From Microbispora sp. ZYX-F-249 (GTDB lineage: Bacteria > Actinomycetota > Actinomycetes > Streptosporangiales > Streptosporangiaceae): DNA of 54,951 bases. Where the stretch lies: the NCBI RefSeq assembly GCF_039649665.1, contig NZ_JBDJAW010000049.1, forward strand, positions 1 to 54,951. The letters run 5' to 3'. The notes under the pieces are model-generated. The model was given only the letters and a program-made list of their open reading frames with translations, did not search any database and was not told the DNA's origin. Below are positions 15,642 through 22,692 of the stretch, piece after piece. Every line of letters begins with the position of its first letter. Position 1 is the stretch's first letter. Made by a program: the position numbers and the translations under genes.

Positions 15642-17311
15642 GCCTGCTCGACCCAGGCGTCGTAGAAGGTCGGGTACGCCTGGGGCTCCCAGCCGATGCC
15701 GTGCACCTTCCTGCCGGCGCCGAGCAGGTAGTTGAACACGTACACCGGGAAGACCGCGGCCTCGTCGGTCACCCGCTGCTGCACCTTGGCGTACAGCCCG
15801 GCCCGCTCGGCCTGGTCGGTCGTGTCCAGCGCGTCGCTCAGCCAGCCGTCGACGTCCTTGTCGGAAAGGCGGGCGGCGTTCTGCCCGAACTTGGCGGCGG
15901 TGGGGATGGCGGAGGTGTCGAACAGGTTGCGCAGGGTGTCGCCGTCGGCGCGCTGCCAGCTGAAGTCGATCAGGTCGTAGTCGCCCTTGGGGTAGCTCTC
16001 CAGCCATTCGTTGACGGTGCCGCCGACGAACTGGACGTCGAAGCCGATCTTCTTGGCCTCGGCCTGGATCTGCTCGGCCAGCGTGTCGCGCTGCTCTCTG
16101 GCGAACTCCTTGAGGAACCCCCAGCGGATCGTCAGCCGCCTGCCGTCCTTGGTGCGGTAGCCCTCGGCGTCCTTCGACGCCCAGCCGGCCTCGTCGAGCA
16201 GCCTGTTCGCCGCCGCGGGATCGTACTTCGCCTTCCCTTCGAGGGTCTTGTCGTACCCGTCGGTCGCGGGAGAGACGGGGCCCGCGGCGGGCTGGAACGC
16301 TCCGAAGTAGAGGTTCTTCACGATCGTCGCGAAGTCGATGCCGTCGCGGAACGCCTGGCGGACCCGCTTGTCCGCGAACGGCCCGGACGTGGTGTTCGGA
16401 TAGTAGTTGTAGTTGCCGCCCGGCGCCTGCCGCGTGGTGATCGTCAGCCTGGGGTCGGCCCGCACCTGCCCGACGTTCACCGGCGGCACGCTGGCGATCG
16501 CGTCGACCTGCCCGCTGGTCAGCGCGCCGAGCCGGACCGAGTCCTCGGTGATGACCTTGATCTCCAGCTTGTCCAGGTACGCCGCCCCGGTGTGCCCGGC
16601 GCCCTCCGGCGCCCAGTCGTAGCCGGGATTGCGGTGGTAGGTGATGCCCTTCTGCACGACGTACTCGTCGATGACGAACGGCCCGGACCCGACGACCTTC
16701 TTGCACAGCGCGTCCTGCGGCTGCTGGAGCGACCGCGGCGACTCGATGCCGAAGTACGCCGTGGCAAGCGCCGGCAGGAACGGCGAGTACGGCCTGCTGA
16801 AGCTGACCTTCACGGTGTGCGGGTCGACGACCTCGCTGCCCTCGTACGGCTCGATGTAGCCCGCCGCGAGCTGGGACTTGGTCGCGGGATCGACGATGTG
16901 GTCCAGGTTGGCCTTGACCACCGCCGCGTCGAAGGGGGTGCCGTCGGAGAACTTCACGCCCTCGCGCAGCTTCAGCGTGTAGGTCTTCTGGTCCTCCGAG
17001 ACGGTCCACGAGGTGGCCAGCCAGGGGTGGATCCGCCCCTCGGTGTCCAGCGACACCAGCGAGTCGAGCACGGGCCGGGTGAACAGGCCGGCCACGTCGG
17101 CGGGGCTCTGGTGCGGGTCGAGGCAGGTGGAGGGTTCGGTGTTGACGCCGAAGGTGAGCGTGCCACCCTTGACCGGCCCGCCGGGGGCCTTGGCCTCCGC
17201 CGTCTCCCCGTTCCCCGTGCCGGAGGCCGTAGGGGCGCTCGTGCCGCAGGCGGTCAGGGTGAGCGACAGGGAGACGAGCACGGCGGCGGATGATCGGATG
17301 CTTGTGGACAT
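15638..17311 (-). CDS. Peptide-type ABC importer substrate-binding lipoprotein (family 5)
   Basis: This 557-residue protein is a family-5 (DppA/OppA/GsiB-type) receptor. A lipoprotein signal with lipobox LTAC precedes an Ala/Gly/Thr linker and the mature domain beginning GGTLTFGVNTEPSTCLDPHQ. The YTLKLREGVKFSDGTPFDAAVVKANLDHI signature appears in two adjoining blocks as expected. It is the first transporter gene, preceded by an FMN reductase. Family-5 receptors bind peptides, opines, glutathione or nickel complexes. With monooxygenases and a glutathione transferase alongside, a sulfur-containing peptide or conjugate is plausible (inference). Confidence 0.92.
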   Translation of the reverse strand: MSTSIRSSAAVLVSLSLTLTACGTSAPTASGTGNGETAEAKAPGGPVKGGTLTFGVNTEPSTCLDPHQSPADVAGLFTRPVLDSLVSLDTEGRIHPWLATSWTVSEDQKTYTLKLREGVKFSDGTPFDAAVVKANLDHIVDPATKSQLAAGYIEPYEGSEVVDPHTVKVSFSRPYSPFLPALATAYFGIESPRSLQQPQDALCKKVVGSGPFVIDEYVVQKGITYHRNPGYDWAPEGAGHTGAAYLDKLEIKVITEDSVRLGALTSGQVDAIASVPPVNVGQVRADPRLTITTRQAPGGNYNYYPNTTSGPFADKRVRQAFRDGIDFATIVKNLYFGAFQPAAGPVSPATDGYDKTLEGKAKYDPAAANRLLDEAGWASKDAEGYRTKDGRRLTIRWGFLKEFAREQRDTLAEQIQAEAKKIGFDVQFVGGTVNEWLESYPKGDYDLIDFSWQRADGDTLRNLFDTSAIPTAAKFGQNAARLSDKDVDGWLSDALDTTDQAERAGLYAKVQQRVTDEAAVFPVYVFNYLLGAGRKVHGIGWEPQAYPTFYDAWVEQA

Positions 17312-17350
17312 CGCAGGGCGAGCCTTTCGCGTGGTTCTCTGCCGGTGGTT

Positions 17351-17884
17351 CTAGACGAGATCGCGGGGGTGCGGCTGCCGCACCGCCGCGGTCACCTGCG
17401 GGGCGACCCGGTCCGCCCAGTCGGCGAGGATCCGGTCGAGGCCGGGGATCTCGGCCTCGAGCAGCGCCAGGCCGGGGGTGGGCACGGACGCGCCCAGCTC
17501 GATCAGCAGGGGACGCAGGTGCAGCTCGACGGCCAGGGCGTGCCGCGGAGAGCCCATGACCATCAGCGGCAGCGCCGCCGTTCCGGTCAGCGCGCCGCCC
17601 GGGAGGCGGTCGAGGAACGCCTTGAGCAGGCCGGTGTAGGTGGCCTTGTAGGTGGGGCTGGCCACCACGAGCACCCGCGCTCCGGCGGCCAGCTCCAGCG
17701 CGACCTCCACCGTGGGAGAGGGGGTGGGGGTGAACAGGTGCGGGCCGATCGCGGACAGGTCCACGACCTCGGGCGGCGCGTCGTGCCCGATCCGGCGCCC
17801 CAGCGCCTCGGCCGCCGCCACCGCCGCGAGGTGGGTCCGGGAGCCGCCCCGCGGGTTGCCGACCAGCGCCACGACGGAGCTCAC
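17351..17884 (-). CDS. NADPH-dependent FMN reductase (SsuE/MsuE family)
   Basis: This 177-residue flavodoxin-like protein has the phosphate loop GNPRGGSRTH at its N-terminus and the SPTYKATYTGLLKAFLDRLP signature typical of SsuE-type reductases that give FMNH2 to two-component sulfonate monooxygenases. The GTG start at 17884 overlaps the stop of a 38-codon ORF. Co-transcription with a flavin reductase and a monooxygenase supports a supply role for the luciferase-like enzymes of both operons. Confidence 0.9.
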   Translation of the reverse strand: MSSVVALVGNPRGGSRTHLAAVAAAEALGRRIGHDAPPEVVDLSAIGPHLFTPTPSPTVEVALELAAGARVLVVASPTYKATYTGLLKAFLDRLPGGALTGTAALPLMVMGSPRHALAVELHLRPLLIELGASVPTPGLALLEAEIPGLDRILADWADRVAPQVTAAVRQPHPRDLV

Positions 17885-17997
17885 GACGTCACCCCCTCGT
17901 GCCGCGCATCGGCGGTGTGACGGGCGGGTCCGGTGCGCGGATCCGCGGGGTGCGCGTTCTCACAGAGCGTGCGGGTGGTCAACGGACGGTCCTCCAT
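17881..17997 (-). CDS. Possible 38-codon ORF between the two flavin reductase genes
   Basis: ATG 17997 opens 38 codons (beginning MEDRPLTTRTLCENAHPADP) ending in TGA that overlaps the GTG of the FMN reductase. No strong ribosome-binding site precedes it and no family is recognised. It would bridge most of the 152-base gap. A coupling ORF or chance reading frame are both possible. Confidence 0.25.
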   Translation of the reverse strand: MEDRPLTTRTLCENAHPADPRTGPARHTADARHEGVTS

Positions 17998-18036
17998 GTC
18001 GGGGAGACGGCGCTCGGCGCGGAAGCGGAAGCGGGG

Positions 18037-18543
18037 TCACGGGTGGGCGATGAAGCGGCCGAAGCGGCCCTGGTGGTACAGCAGCGGACGTCCCGGCGCG
18101 CGCACCTCGGCCCGGGTGACCAGGCCCACGACGAGGACGTGGTCGCCCACGCCGACCCGCTCGTACGGCAGGCAGATGAGGTGGGCGGAGACGTCGTCGA
18201 GCAGCGGCGCGCCGAGCGGTCCCTCGCGCCACCGGGTGGGCTCGGCGAACCGGTCGATGCCCTTGCGCGCGAAGCGGGCCGCGAGGTCGGCCTGGTCGCT
18301 GGCGAGGACGTTGACGGCGAAGTGGTCCGCCTCACGCAGGGACGGCCAGGTGGTGGACGCCTGGTCCACGTAGAAGGACACGAGGGGCGGGTCGAGGCTG
18401 ACCGAGGAGAACGAGGTGGCGGTCAGCCCCACCGGCACTCCCCCGCTCCGCGCGGTGATCACGACGACCCCCGCCGCGTGCACCGCGAGGGCTCGCTTGT
18501 AGTCGTCGGCGTCGAGGGCGGGGCCGAGCAGAGTCTCCGTCAT
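18037..18543 (-). CDS. Flavin reductase (FlaRed/HpaC-like, FMN-binding split barrel)
   Basis: This 168-residue protein has the flavin-reductase-like split-barrel pattern: AVHAAGVVVITARSGGVPVGLTATSFSSVSLDPPLVSFYVDQAST and, in the second half, the loop around HFAVNVLASDQADLAARFA (quoted in parts for brevity). It would provide reduced flavin to the monooxygenases. ATG 18543 is chosen because GGAGG lies seven bases upstream and the family sequence starts there. It is the first conventional gene of the long leftward operon driven by the promoter at 18675-18703. Confidence 0.9.
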   Translation of the reverse strand: MTETLLGPALDADDYKRALAVHAAGVVVITARSGGVPVGLTATSFSSVSLDPPLVSFYVDQASTTWPSLREADHFAVNVLASDQADLAARFARKGIDRFAEPTRWREGPLGAPLLDDVSAHLICLPYERVGVGDHVLVVGLVTRAEVRAPGRPLLYHQGRFGRFIAHP

Positions 18544-18602
18544 GGCAAACCTCCGGATGGTCGCAGCTGCTCTCGGGGGTCGATCCCGTCGGCCGGCAGC
18601 AT
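18540..18602 (-). CDS. Possible 20-residue leader peptide before the flavin reductase
   Basis: A 20-codon ORF (MLPADGIDPREQLRPSGGLP) starts at ATG 18602 and ends in TGA overlapping the flavin reductase ATG. It has the same length and the same ATGA coupling as the ORF ahead of the amino-acid ABC operon, but no clear ribosome-binding site and no sequence similarity to it. A GTG two codons before is also in reach. Low confidence. Confidence 0.3.
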   Translation of the reverse strand: MLPADGIDPREQLRPSGGLP

Positions 18603-18674
18603 CACGGCACGCGGGATCGGGGATTCGGATGGAGGCGGGACCGGGGCCGGACGAACGCCCTGGCTGGTACCGCA

Positions 18675-18703
18675 AACGTACGATCAGATGGGCCTAAAGT
18701 CAA
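18675..18703 (-). promoter_or_regulatory. Promoter of the leftward flavin reductase/Dpp operon
   Basis: On the minus strand TTGACT (18703-18698) and TACGTT (18680-18675) are 17 bases apart. Just upstream of the -35 is TATTTCCTACC read on the plus strand (18704-18714), one clear half-site of the 17-bp palindrome found at other promoters here. The second half is not recognisable. The untranslated leader would be about 125 bases. Confidence 0.6.
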
Positions 18704-18764
18704 TATTTCCTACCAGCTATACATAAAATTGGCCGAGACGGGCCACCGCCGCTCCGAGCCCGCC

Positions 18765-19751
18765 TCACAGGGACGAGACGATCTTGGCAATCAGCTCGTA
18801 GGAGCGGATCCTGGCCTGATGGTCGGGCACCTGCGTGAGCACGAACAGCTCGTCGGCGCGGGTGCGGCGCAGGAGGTCCCCCAGGCGGGGGGCGACGTGC
18901 TCGGGGCCGCCGACGAACTGGGGGCCGATCCTCTCGCGCACGAACCGCTCCTCCGCCGCGGTGAACCGGTGGGCGGCCGTCTCCTCCTCCGTCGGCAGCA
19001 GCGTGGCCGGATCGGCCGTGCGCATGAGGATCTGGCCGTACACGAAGGAGGCGGCGAGCCGGTGCGCGCGTTCGTCGCTGTCGTGGACGACGGCGATCAC
19101 CGCGACGCCGGTGCGCGGCCCGGCCAGGGCCGCCGACGGCCGGAACGCCCGCCGGTACGCCTCCAGCGCCTCCGGCGCCCCGCCGCCCACGATCGCGTGC
19201 GCGTACACGTACGGCAGGCCGAGCCGGCCGGCGTACGCGGCGCTGGACGCGCTCGACCCGACCAGCCAGATCTCGGGCGGGGTGCCCGGCTCGGGGATCG
19301 CGCGGACGCCGCCGCTGCCGCCGGCGAAGTACTCGTCCAGCTCGCGCAGCGCGTCGCCGAAGTCGAGCCGGCGCGGGTCGCCGAGACGGGCCGCGGCCGC
19401 CCCCGAGCCGCCGGCCGCGCGGCCGAGCCCGAGGTCGACCCGGCCGGGGTGAAGCCCGGCCAGCACGCCGAACTGCTCGGCCACCGCGTACGGCGAGTGG
19501 TTGGGCAGCAGCACCGCGCCCGAGCCGACCCGGATCGTGGCGGTCGCCGCGAGGATGGCGCCCGCGAGCACCGCAGGACTGGAGGTCGCGAGCGCGGGTG
19601 TGTCGTGGTGCTCGGCCACCCAGTGACGCCGGTAGCCCAGCGCCTCGACGGCCCGGGCCAGGTCGACGGAGCGGCGCAGCGCGTCGCCCGCGGTGTCGCC
19701 TCGCCAGACCGGGGCGGTGTCGTGCACGGAGACGGCGATTCCCTCGGCCAA
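18765..19751 (-). CDS. MsnO8-type luciferase-like monooxygenase
   Basis: This 328-residue protein is a sixth luciferase-like enzyme, close in pattern to the one at 7727: SVHDTAPVWRGDTAGDALRRSVDLARAVEALGYRRHWVAEHH, then RIRVGSGAVLLPNHSPYAVAEQFGVLAGLHPGRVDLGLGRA (given as two blocks). The start is taken as TTG 19751 behind AAGGAGAGG. The frame continues to a GTG at 19826, but that codon lies upstream of the probable transcription start. It is monocistronic and has its own elaborate operator region. Confidence 0.85.
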   Translation of the reverse strand: MAEGIAVSVHDTAPVWRGDTAGDALRRSVDLARAVEALGYRRHWVAEHHDTPALATSSPAVLAGAILAATATIRVGSGAVLLPNHSPYAVAEQFGVLAGLHPGRVDLGLGRAAGGSGAAAARLGDPRRLDFGDALRELDEYFAGGSGGVRAIPEPGTPPEIWLVGSSASSAAYAGRLGLPYVYAHAIVGGGAPEALEAYRRAFRPSAALAGPRTGVAVIAVVHDSDERAHRLAASFVYGQILMRTADPATLLPTEEETAAHRFTAAEERFVRERIGPQFVGGPEHVAPRLGDLLRRTRADELFVLTQVPDHQARIRSYELIAKIVSSL

Positions 19752-19776
19752 CGTCCTCTCCTTCACCGAATGGAAA

Positions 19777-19840
19777 GAGGCATATCCGGAGGATGCCTCA
19801 CGTTGATCGGAGTAAACCTGAGGCACCCTCAGGCTGTCAA
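19777..19840 (-). promoter_or_regulatory. Promoter with two inverted repeats ahead of a monooxygenase gene
   Basis: On the minus strand a consensus TTGACA (19840-19835) and TTTACT (19816-19811) are 18 bases apart. The spacer holds CCTGAGGCACCCTCAGG (19817-19833), a 7-bp inverted repeat with a three-base centre. A second inverted repeat, GAGGCAT-N9-ATGCCTC (19777-19799), lies in the predicted leader. The unit TGAGGCA/TGCCTCA therefore occurs three times, which suggests a cooperative repressor. This motif differs from the CCTACT-type operators. Confidence 0.55.
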
Positions 19841-19877
19841 CGGAGAGGCCGCGCGGACCGGCTGTGAACGGGCGCGC

Positions 19878-21047
19878 TCAGGTCACGACGACGGGGTGAC
19901 GCACCACCGCGTCGAAGCCGTAGCCGAGCGTGTTGCAGGCCGCGCTGCCGGGCTGCCTCGCGCCCGTCTCGTCGGCGGCCCGGGCGAGCAGCCGCAGCTC
20001 GCCCGCCTGCCGGGGAGTCCAGGGGAAGGTCCACCGGACCCAGCCACGCGGATGCCGGTCGTCGCGGAGGCGGGCCGGCCGCCATGACACGCCCTCGTCG
20101 TCGCTCACCTCGACGAGCACCACCCGCCCGTGACCCGACCACGAACGGCCGCGCAGCAGATGCTCACGCCCTGCCTGGAGACGGGCCGGCCAGGGCAGTT
20201 CGAAGGCGCTCTTCACCCCCATGCGGGTCAGCGGCGGACCGCCCCCGGGCGGGTGGCCGGGGCCGTGCATCCGGTACAGCCGCGTGCTCCACGGCGACTC
20301 CAGCGGCCGCGCCGACACCTCGACGTCCCCCAGCCACTTGATCGAGGCGACGCCCGCCCATCCCGGCACCACGAGCCGGGCCGGGTAGCCGTGGTCGGGC
20401 GGCAGCGGCCGCCCGTTCATCTCGTAGGCCACCAGCACGTCGTCCAGCGCCTTGGCCACGGGAAGCGGGCGGCGCACCCTCCCCAGGTTCTCCCCCGCCT
20501 CCACGTAGTCGGCGTCGAGCCCGCGCGGCATCAGCGCGACCGCCCGGTCGCCCATCCCCGCTCTGCGCAGGATCGTCGCGAGCCGCACGCCGCGCCAGCG
20601 CGCGACCCCCACCGCGCCCAGCCGCCAGGGCGTGCCCGACACCTCCTGGCCCTGCTGCTCGCCGTACAGGACGCGGCCGTTACCCGCGCACTCGATGAAC
20701 GCGGTCACCGTCTCGGCCGGCATGCCGAGGATGTCCCGGTAGGTGAACGCGACCGGCCCGCCGTCCAGCCCGTCGCCCCACAGCGTGAGCCGCCAGGTCG
20801 CCGCGTCGATCAGCGGGGTCGCGGTGTGGTTGCGGACGAAGAACAGGTCGTCCGGCGTCAGGTAGTCCGCACCGCGCAGCGCCTCCCAGCGCGTCTCCGC
20901 GTTCGTGCCGTGCACGGCGAACAGGCGTGGGGGCAGGGGTTTGCGGATGCCGGGCCGCGCGGGCGGCGCCTGCCCCGCCCGCCTCGCCCCGGGCGCCGTA
21001 CGGCCGGGTTCCCGGCCGTCCTCGGCGGTGGTGGACCGTGTGTCCAT
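19878..21047 (-). CDS. Sulfite-oxidase-like molybdopterin enzyme
   Basis: This 389-residue protein belongs to the SUOX family: an N-terminal molybdopterin domain and a C-terminal Mo-cofactor dimerisation (immunoglobulin-like) domain. The molybdenum-ligand Cys is in FIECAGNGR, and other family blocks are DDLFFVRNH, GVARWRGVRLATIL and DHGYPARLVVPGWAGVASIKWL. No twin-arginine signal or haem domain is present, so it is probably cytoplasmic and needs an external electron acceptor. It is transcribed with the LanC-like gene (21-base gap). Oxidation of sulfite released by the monooxygenases is the natural role. Confidence 0.9.
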   Translation of the reverse strand: MDTRSTTAEDGREPGRTAPGARRAGQAPPARPGIRKPLPPRLFAVHGTNAETRWEALRGADYLTPDDLFFVRNHTATPLIDAATWRLTLWGDGLDGGPVAFTYRDILGMPAETVTAFIECAGNGRVLYGEQQGQEVSGTPWRLGAVGVARWRGVRLATILRRAGMGDRAVALMPRGLDADYVEAGENLGRVRRPLPVAKALDDVLVAYEMNGRPLPPDHGYPARLVVPGWAGVASIKWLGDVEVSARPLESPWSTRLYRMHGPGHPPGGGPPLTRMGVKSAFELPWPARLQAGREHLLRGRSWSGHGRVVLVEVSDDEGVSWRPARLRDDRHPRGWVRWTFPWTPRQAGELRLLARAADETGARQPGSAACNTLGYGFDAVVRHPVVVT

Positions 21048-21068
21048 GCGCCCTCCTCACCTGTGGTG

Positions 21069-22415
21069 TCAGCCGGCCGGCCTCCGCAGGGCGACCGCCG
21101 GCACGGGAATGGGCGGAAAGGGGTTGTCCGGCAGCAGGATCACGCGGCGCGGCCGGTCCGCCTGCCCCGCCGCGTCCAGGTGCAGCAGGGCCGCCCCGAT
21201 CCCCGCCGCCCCGGTGAGGTAGCCGGTGTCGGCCGTCACCTCGCCGGGGCGGTGCCGCCGGTACGCCTGGTACCAGCGGTATCCCCTGCCGTCGTAGCCG
21301 GTCGCCCGGCCGATCAGGTGGTCGGCGAGCCTGCGGGCGAACTCCAGGTGCTCCTGGTCCCCCGTCGCCGCCCACAACCCCACGTACAGCTCGATCAGCC
21401 CCGCCGTGCCGCAGCACTGGCAGGCGACGTTCCACAGCCCCGCCGTCTGCCGGAAGGGCGCGCCGGACTCCCTGACACCCCCGGCCAGCCGCTTCACCCA
21501 CTCCAGGTCGCCGCCGTCGCCGGTCACCCGATACAGCTCGTAGAACATGCGGGCGATCCCGGCGGACCCCGAGCAGTACCCCAAGTGGTCGCCGACCATC
21601 ACCCCGCGCCCGGTCGCCACGCCCGCGGCCCGGACGAGGCCCGCGCCGCGGCGTGCCGCGTCGAGGAACGACTCCTCACCCGTCGCGCCGTAGAGGCGGG
21701 CGAGGAGGAACGCGGTCCCGGCCGTGCCGGCCAGGAAGCCGGGCGCGGCCGCCTCGGCGGGCAGTGCCGGGCACGCCGCGGGCCGCTCGCGGGGCGCGGT
21801 CAGCCGCGCGATCCGGCGTCCCGCCTCGATCGCCATCTCCTCGTAGGCCGGCACGCCGAGCGCCGCCGCGGCACGCAGCAGCCCCAGGACGACGCCGCCG
21901 TCGCCGCGGGGGGTGGGATCCCCCGACCAGCCGATCCCGCCGTCGTCCATCGCACGGGCGCCGCGGACGATCCTGTCGGCGGCCGCGACCGCCTCGGCCT
22001 CGAACCGCTCCTCGCCGAGCACCCAGCCGGCCTCGGTCAGCGCGAGGACGACGCCGGCCAGGCCGTGGTGGAGCGACACGCCGGACTGCCGCCGCCACGT
22101 CGCCGCGAGGTAGCGGGCGCCCGCGCGGGCGTCCTCCAGGTAGGCCTCGTGCCCGGTGCCGGCGGCGAGCTCCAGGAAGAACAGCACGATCCCGGCCGCC
22201 CCGGAGTGAAGGGACACAGAGCGGAATGAGGCGGGGGGGAGGGACGCGGGCCCGCCGGGCGCGGCCGGCCTGCCGTGCGGATCGGGATTGGCCCGCCATC
22301 GCCTGCCGTGCTCGTCGTCGACGGCGGCCGTACGGATCCACCGCCCCGCCATGATGGCGGCCGTCAGCGGAGTGTCTGCGCGCTCACCGGAGGAGCGGAT
22401 CGGGTCCGGGCCCAT
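21069..22415 (-). CDS. LanC-like protein
   Basis: This 448-residue protein shows the alpha/alpha-toroid repeats of the LanC family (SVSLHSGAAGI, SVSLHHGLAGVVLAL, PGFLAGTAGTAFLLARLYG, GYCSGSAGIARMFYEL, CQCCGTAGLIELYVGLW, TGYLTGAAGIGAALL). The zinc-site motifs are Cys about 281 in GYCSG and the Cys pair about 334-335 in CCGTAG, where classical LanC has CHG, so the His ligand is replaced by Cys. No lanthipeptide precursor or dehydratase is nearby. ATG 22415 follows a GATAAT -10 box by six bases, implying a leaderless transcript. Function in this sulfur context is unknown; thiol addition to a dehydroamino acid is a possibility. Confidence 0.85.
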   Translation of the reverse strand: MGPDPIRSSGERADTPLTAAIMAGRWIRTAAVDDEHGRRWRANPDPHGRPAAPGGPASLPPASFRSVSLHSGAAGIVLFFLELAAGTGHEAYLEDARAGARYLAATWRRQSGVSLHHGLAGVVLALTEAGWVLGEERFEAEAVAAADRIVRGARAMDDGGIGWSGDPTPRGDGGVVLGLLRAAAALGVPAYEEMAIEAGRRIARLTAPRERPAACPALPAEAAAPGFLAGTAGTAFLLARLYGATGEESFLDAARRGAGLVRAAGVATGRGVMVGDHLGYCSGSAGIARMFYELYRVTGDGGDLEWVKRLAGGVRESGAPFRQTAGLWNVACQCCGTAGLIELYVGLWAATGDQEHLEFARRLADHLIGRATGYDGRGYRWYQAYRRHRPGEVTADTGYLTGAAGIGAALLHLDAAGQADRPRRVILLPDNPFPPIPVPAVALRRPAG

Positions 22416-22426
22416 GGGCCGATTAT

Positions 22427-22443
22427 CCCACAAACCTGGTAGG
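22427..22443. promoter_or_regulatory. 17-bp palindromic operator, copy 3, at the LanC-like promoter
   Basis: Read on the minus strand, CCTACCAGGTTTGTGGG has the same length and left arm as copies 1 and 2, with a poorer right arm. It is preceded by TATTA and followed by ATAAT, and abuts the GATAAT -10 box (22427-22422) of the leaderless LanC-like gene. Confidence 0.45.
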
Positions 22444-22481
22444 TAATAGCAACTATATTCCCGGACAGTTTTCCGGCATTC

Positions 22482-22515
22482 CCTATTGACTTGGTTGGTA
22501 TTTCCGCCCCACAGT
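22482..22515 (+). promoter_or_regulatory. Promoter and operator copy 4 for the small membrane protein/exporter operon
   Basis: TTGACT (22486-22491) and CACAGT (22510-22515), 18 bases apart, form a moderate promoter. The 17-mer CCTATTGACTTGGTTGG (22482-22498) resembles the palindrome of copies 1, 2 and 5 with three arm mismatches and overlaps the -35 box. The divergent LanC-like promoter lies 40-60 bases to the left, so both could be co-regulated. Confidence 0.45.
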
Positions 22516-22554
22516 CGAGCCGAACCCTCGCACTCCCCGAGAAAGGCGTCCGGC

Positions 22555-22692
22555 GTGAGCGACGAACACCCCCCGACCGTCGGCGAGCACACCCGTGCCG
22601 CTATCAACGAGGACTGGGCCGCCACCATCGTCGGCCTCGTCCTCCTCGTGCTGGTCATCACCGGCGTGATCCCGACCGGGCTGGTGCCGTGA
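22555..22692 (+). CDS. Small single-span membrane protein paired with the sulfate exporter
   Basis: This 45-residue protein has a hydrophilic N-terminus ending AAINEDWAAT and one strongly hydrophobic helix, IVGLVLLVLVITGVIPTGLV. GTG 22555 is the likely start since upstream codons lie in promoter sequence, although the ribosome-binding site (GAAAGG) is only fair. Its TGA overlaps the exporter ATG (TGATG), so the two are made together. A short subunit or assembly factor of the YeiH-type transporter is the best guess. Confidence 0.7.
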   Translation: MSDEHPPTVGEHTRAAINEDWAATIVGLVLLVLVITGVIPTGLVP

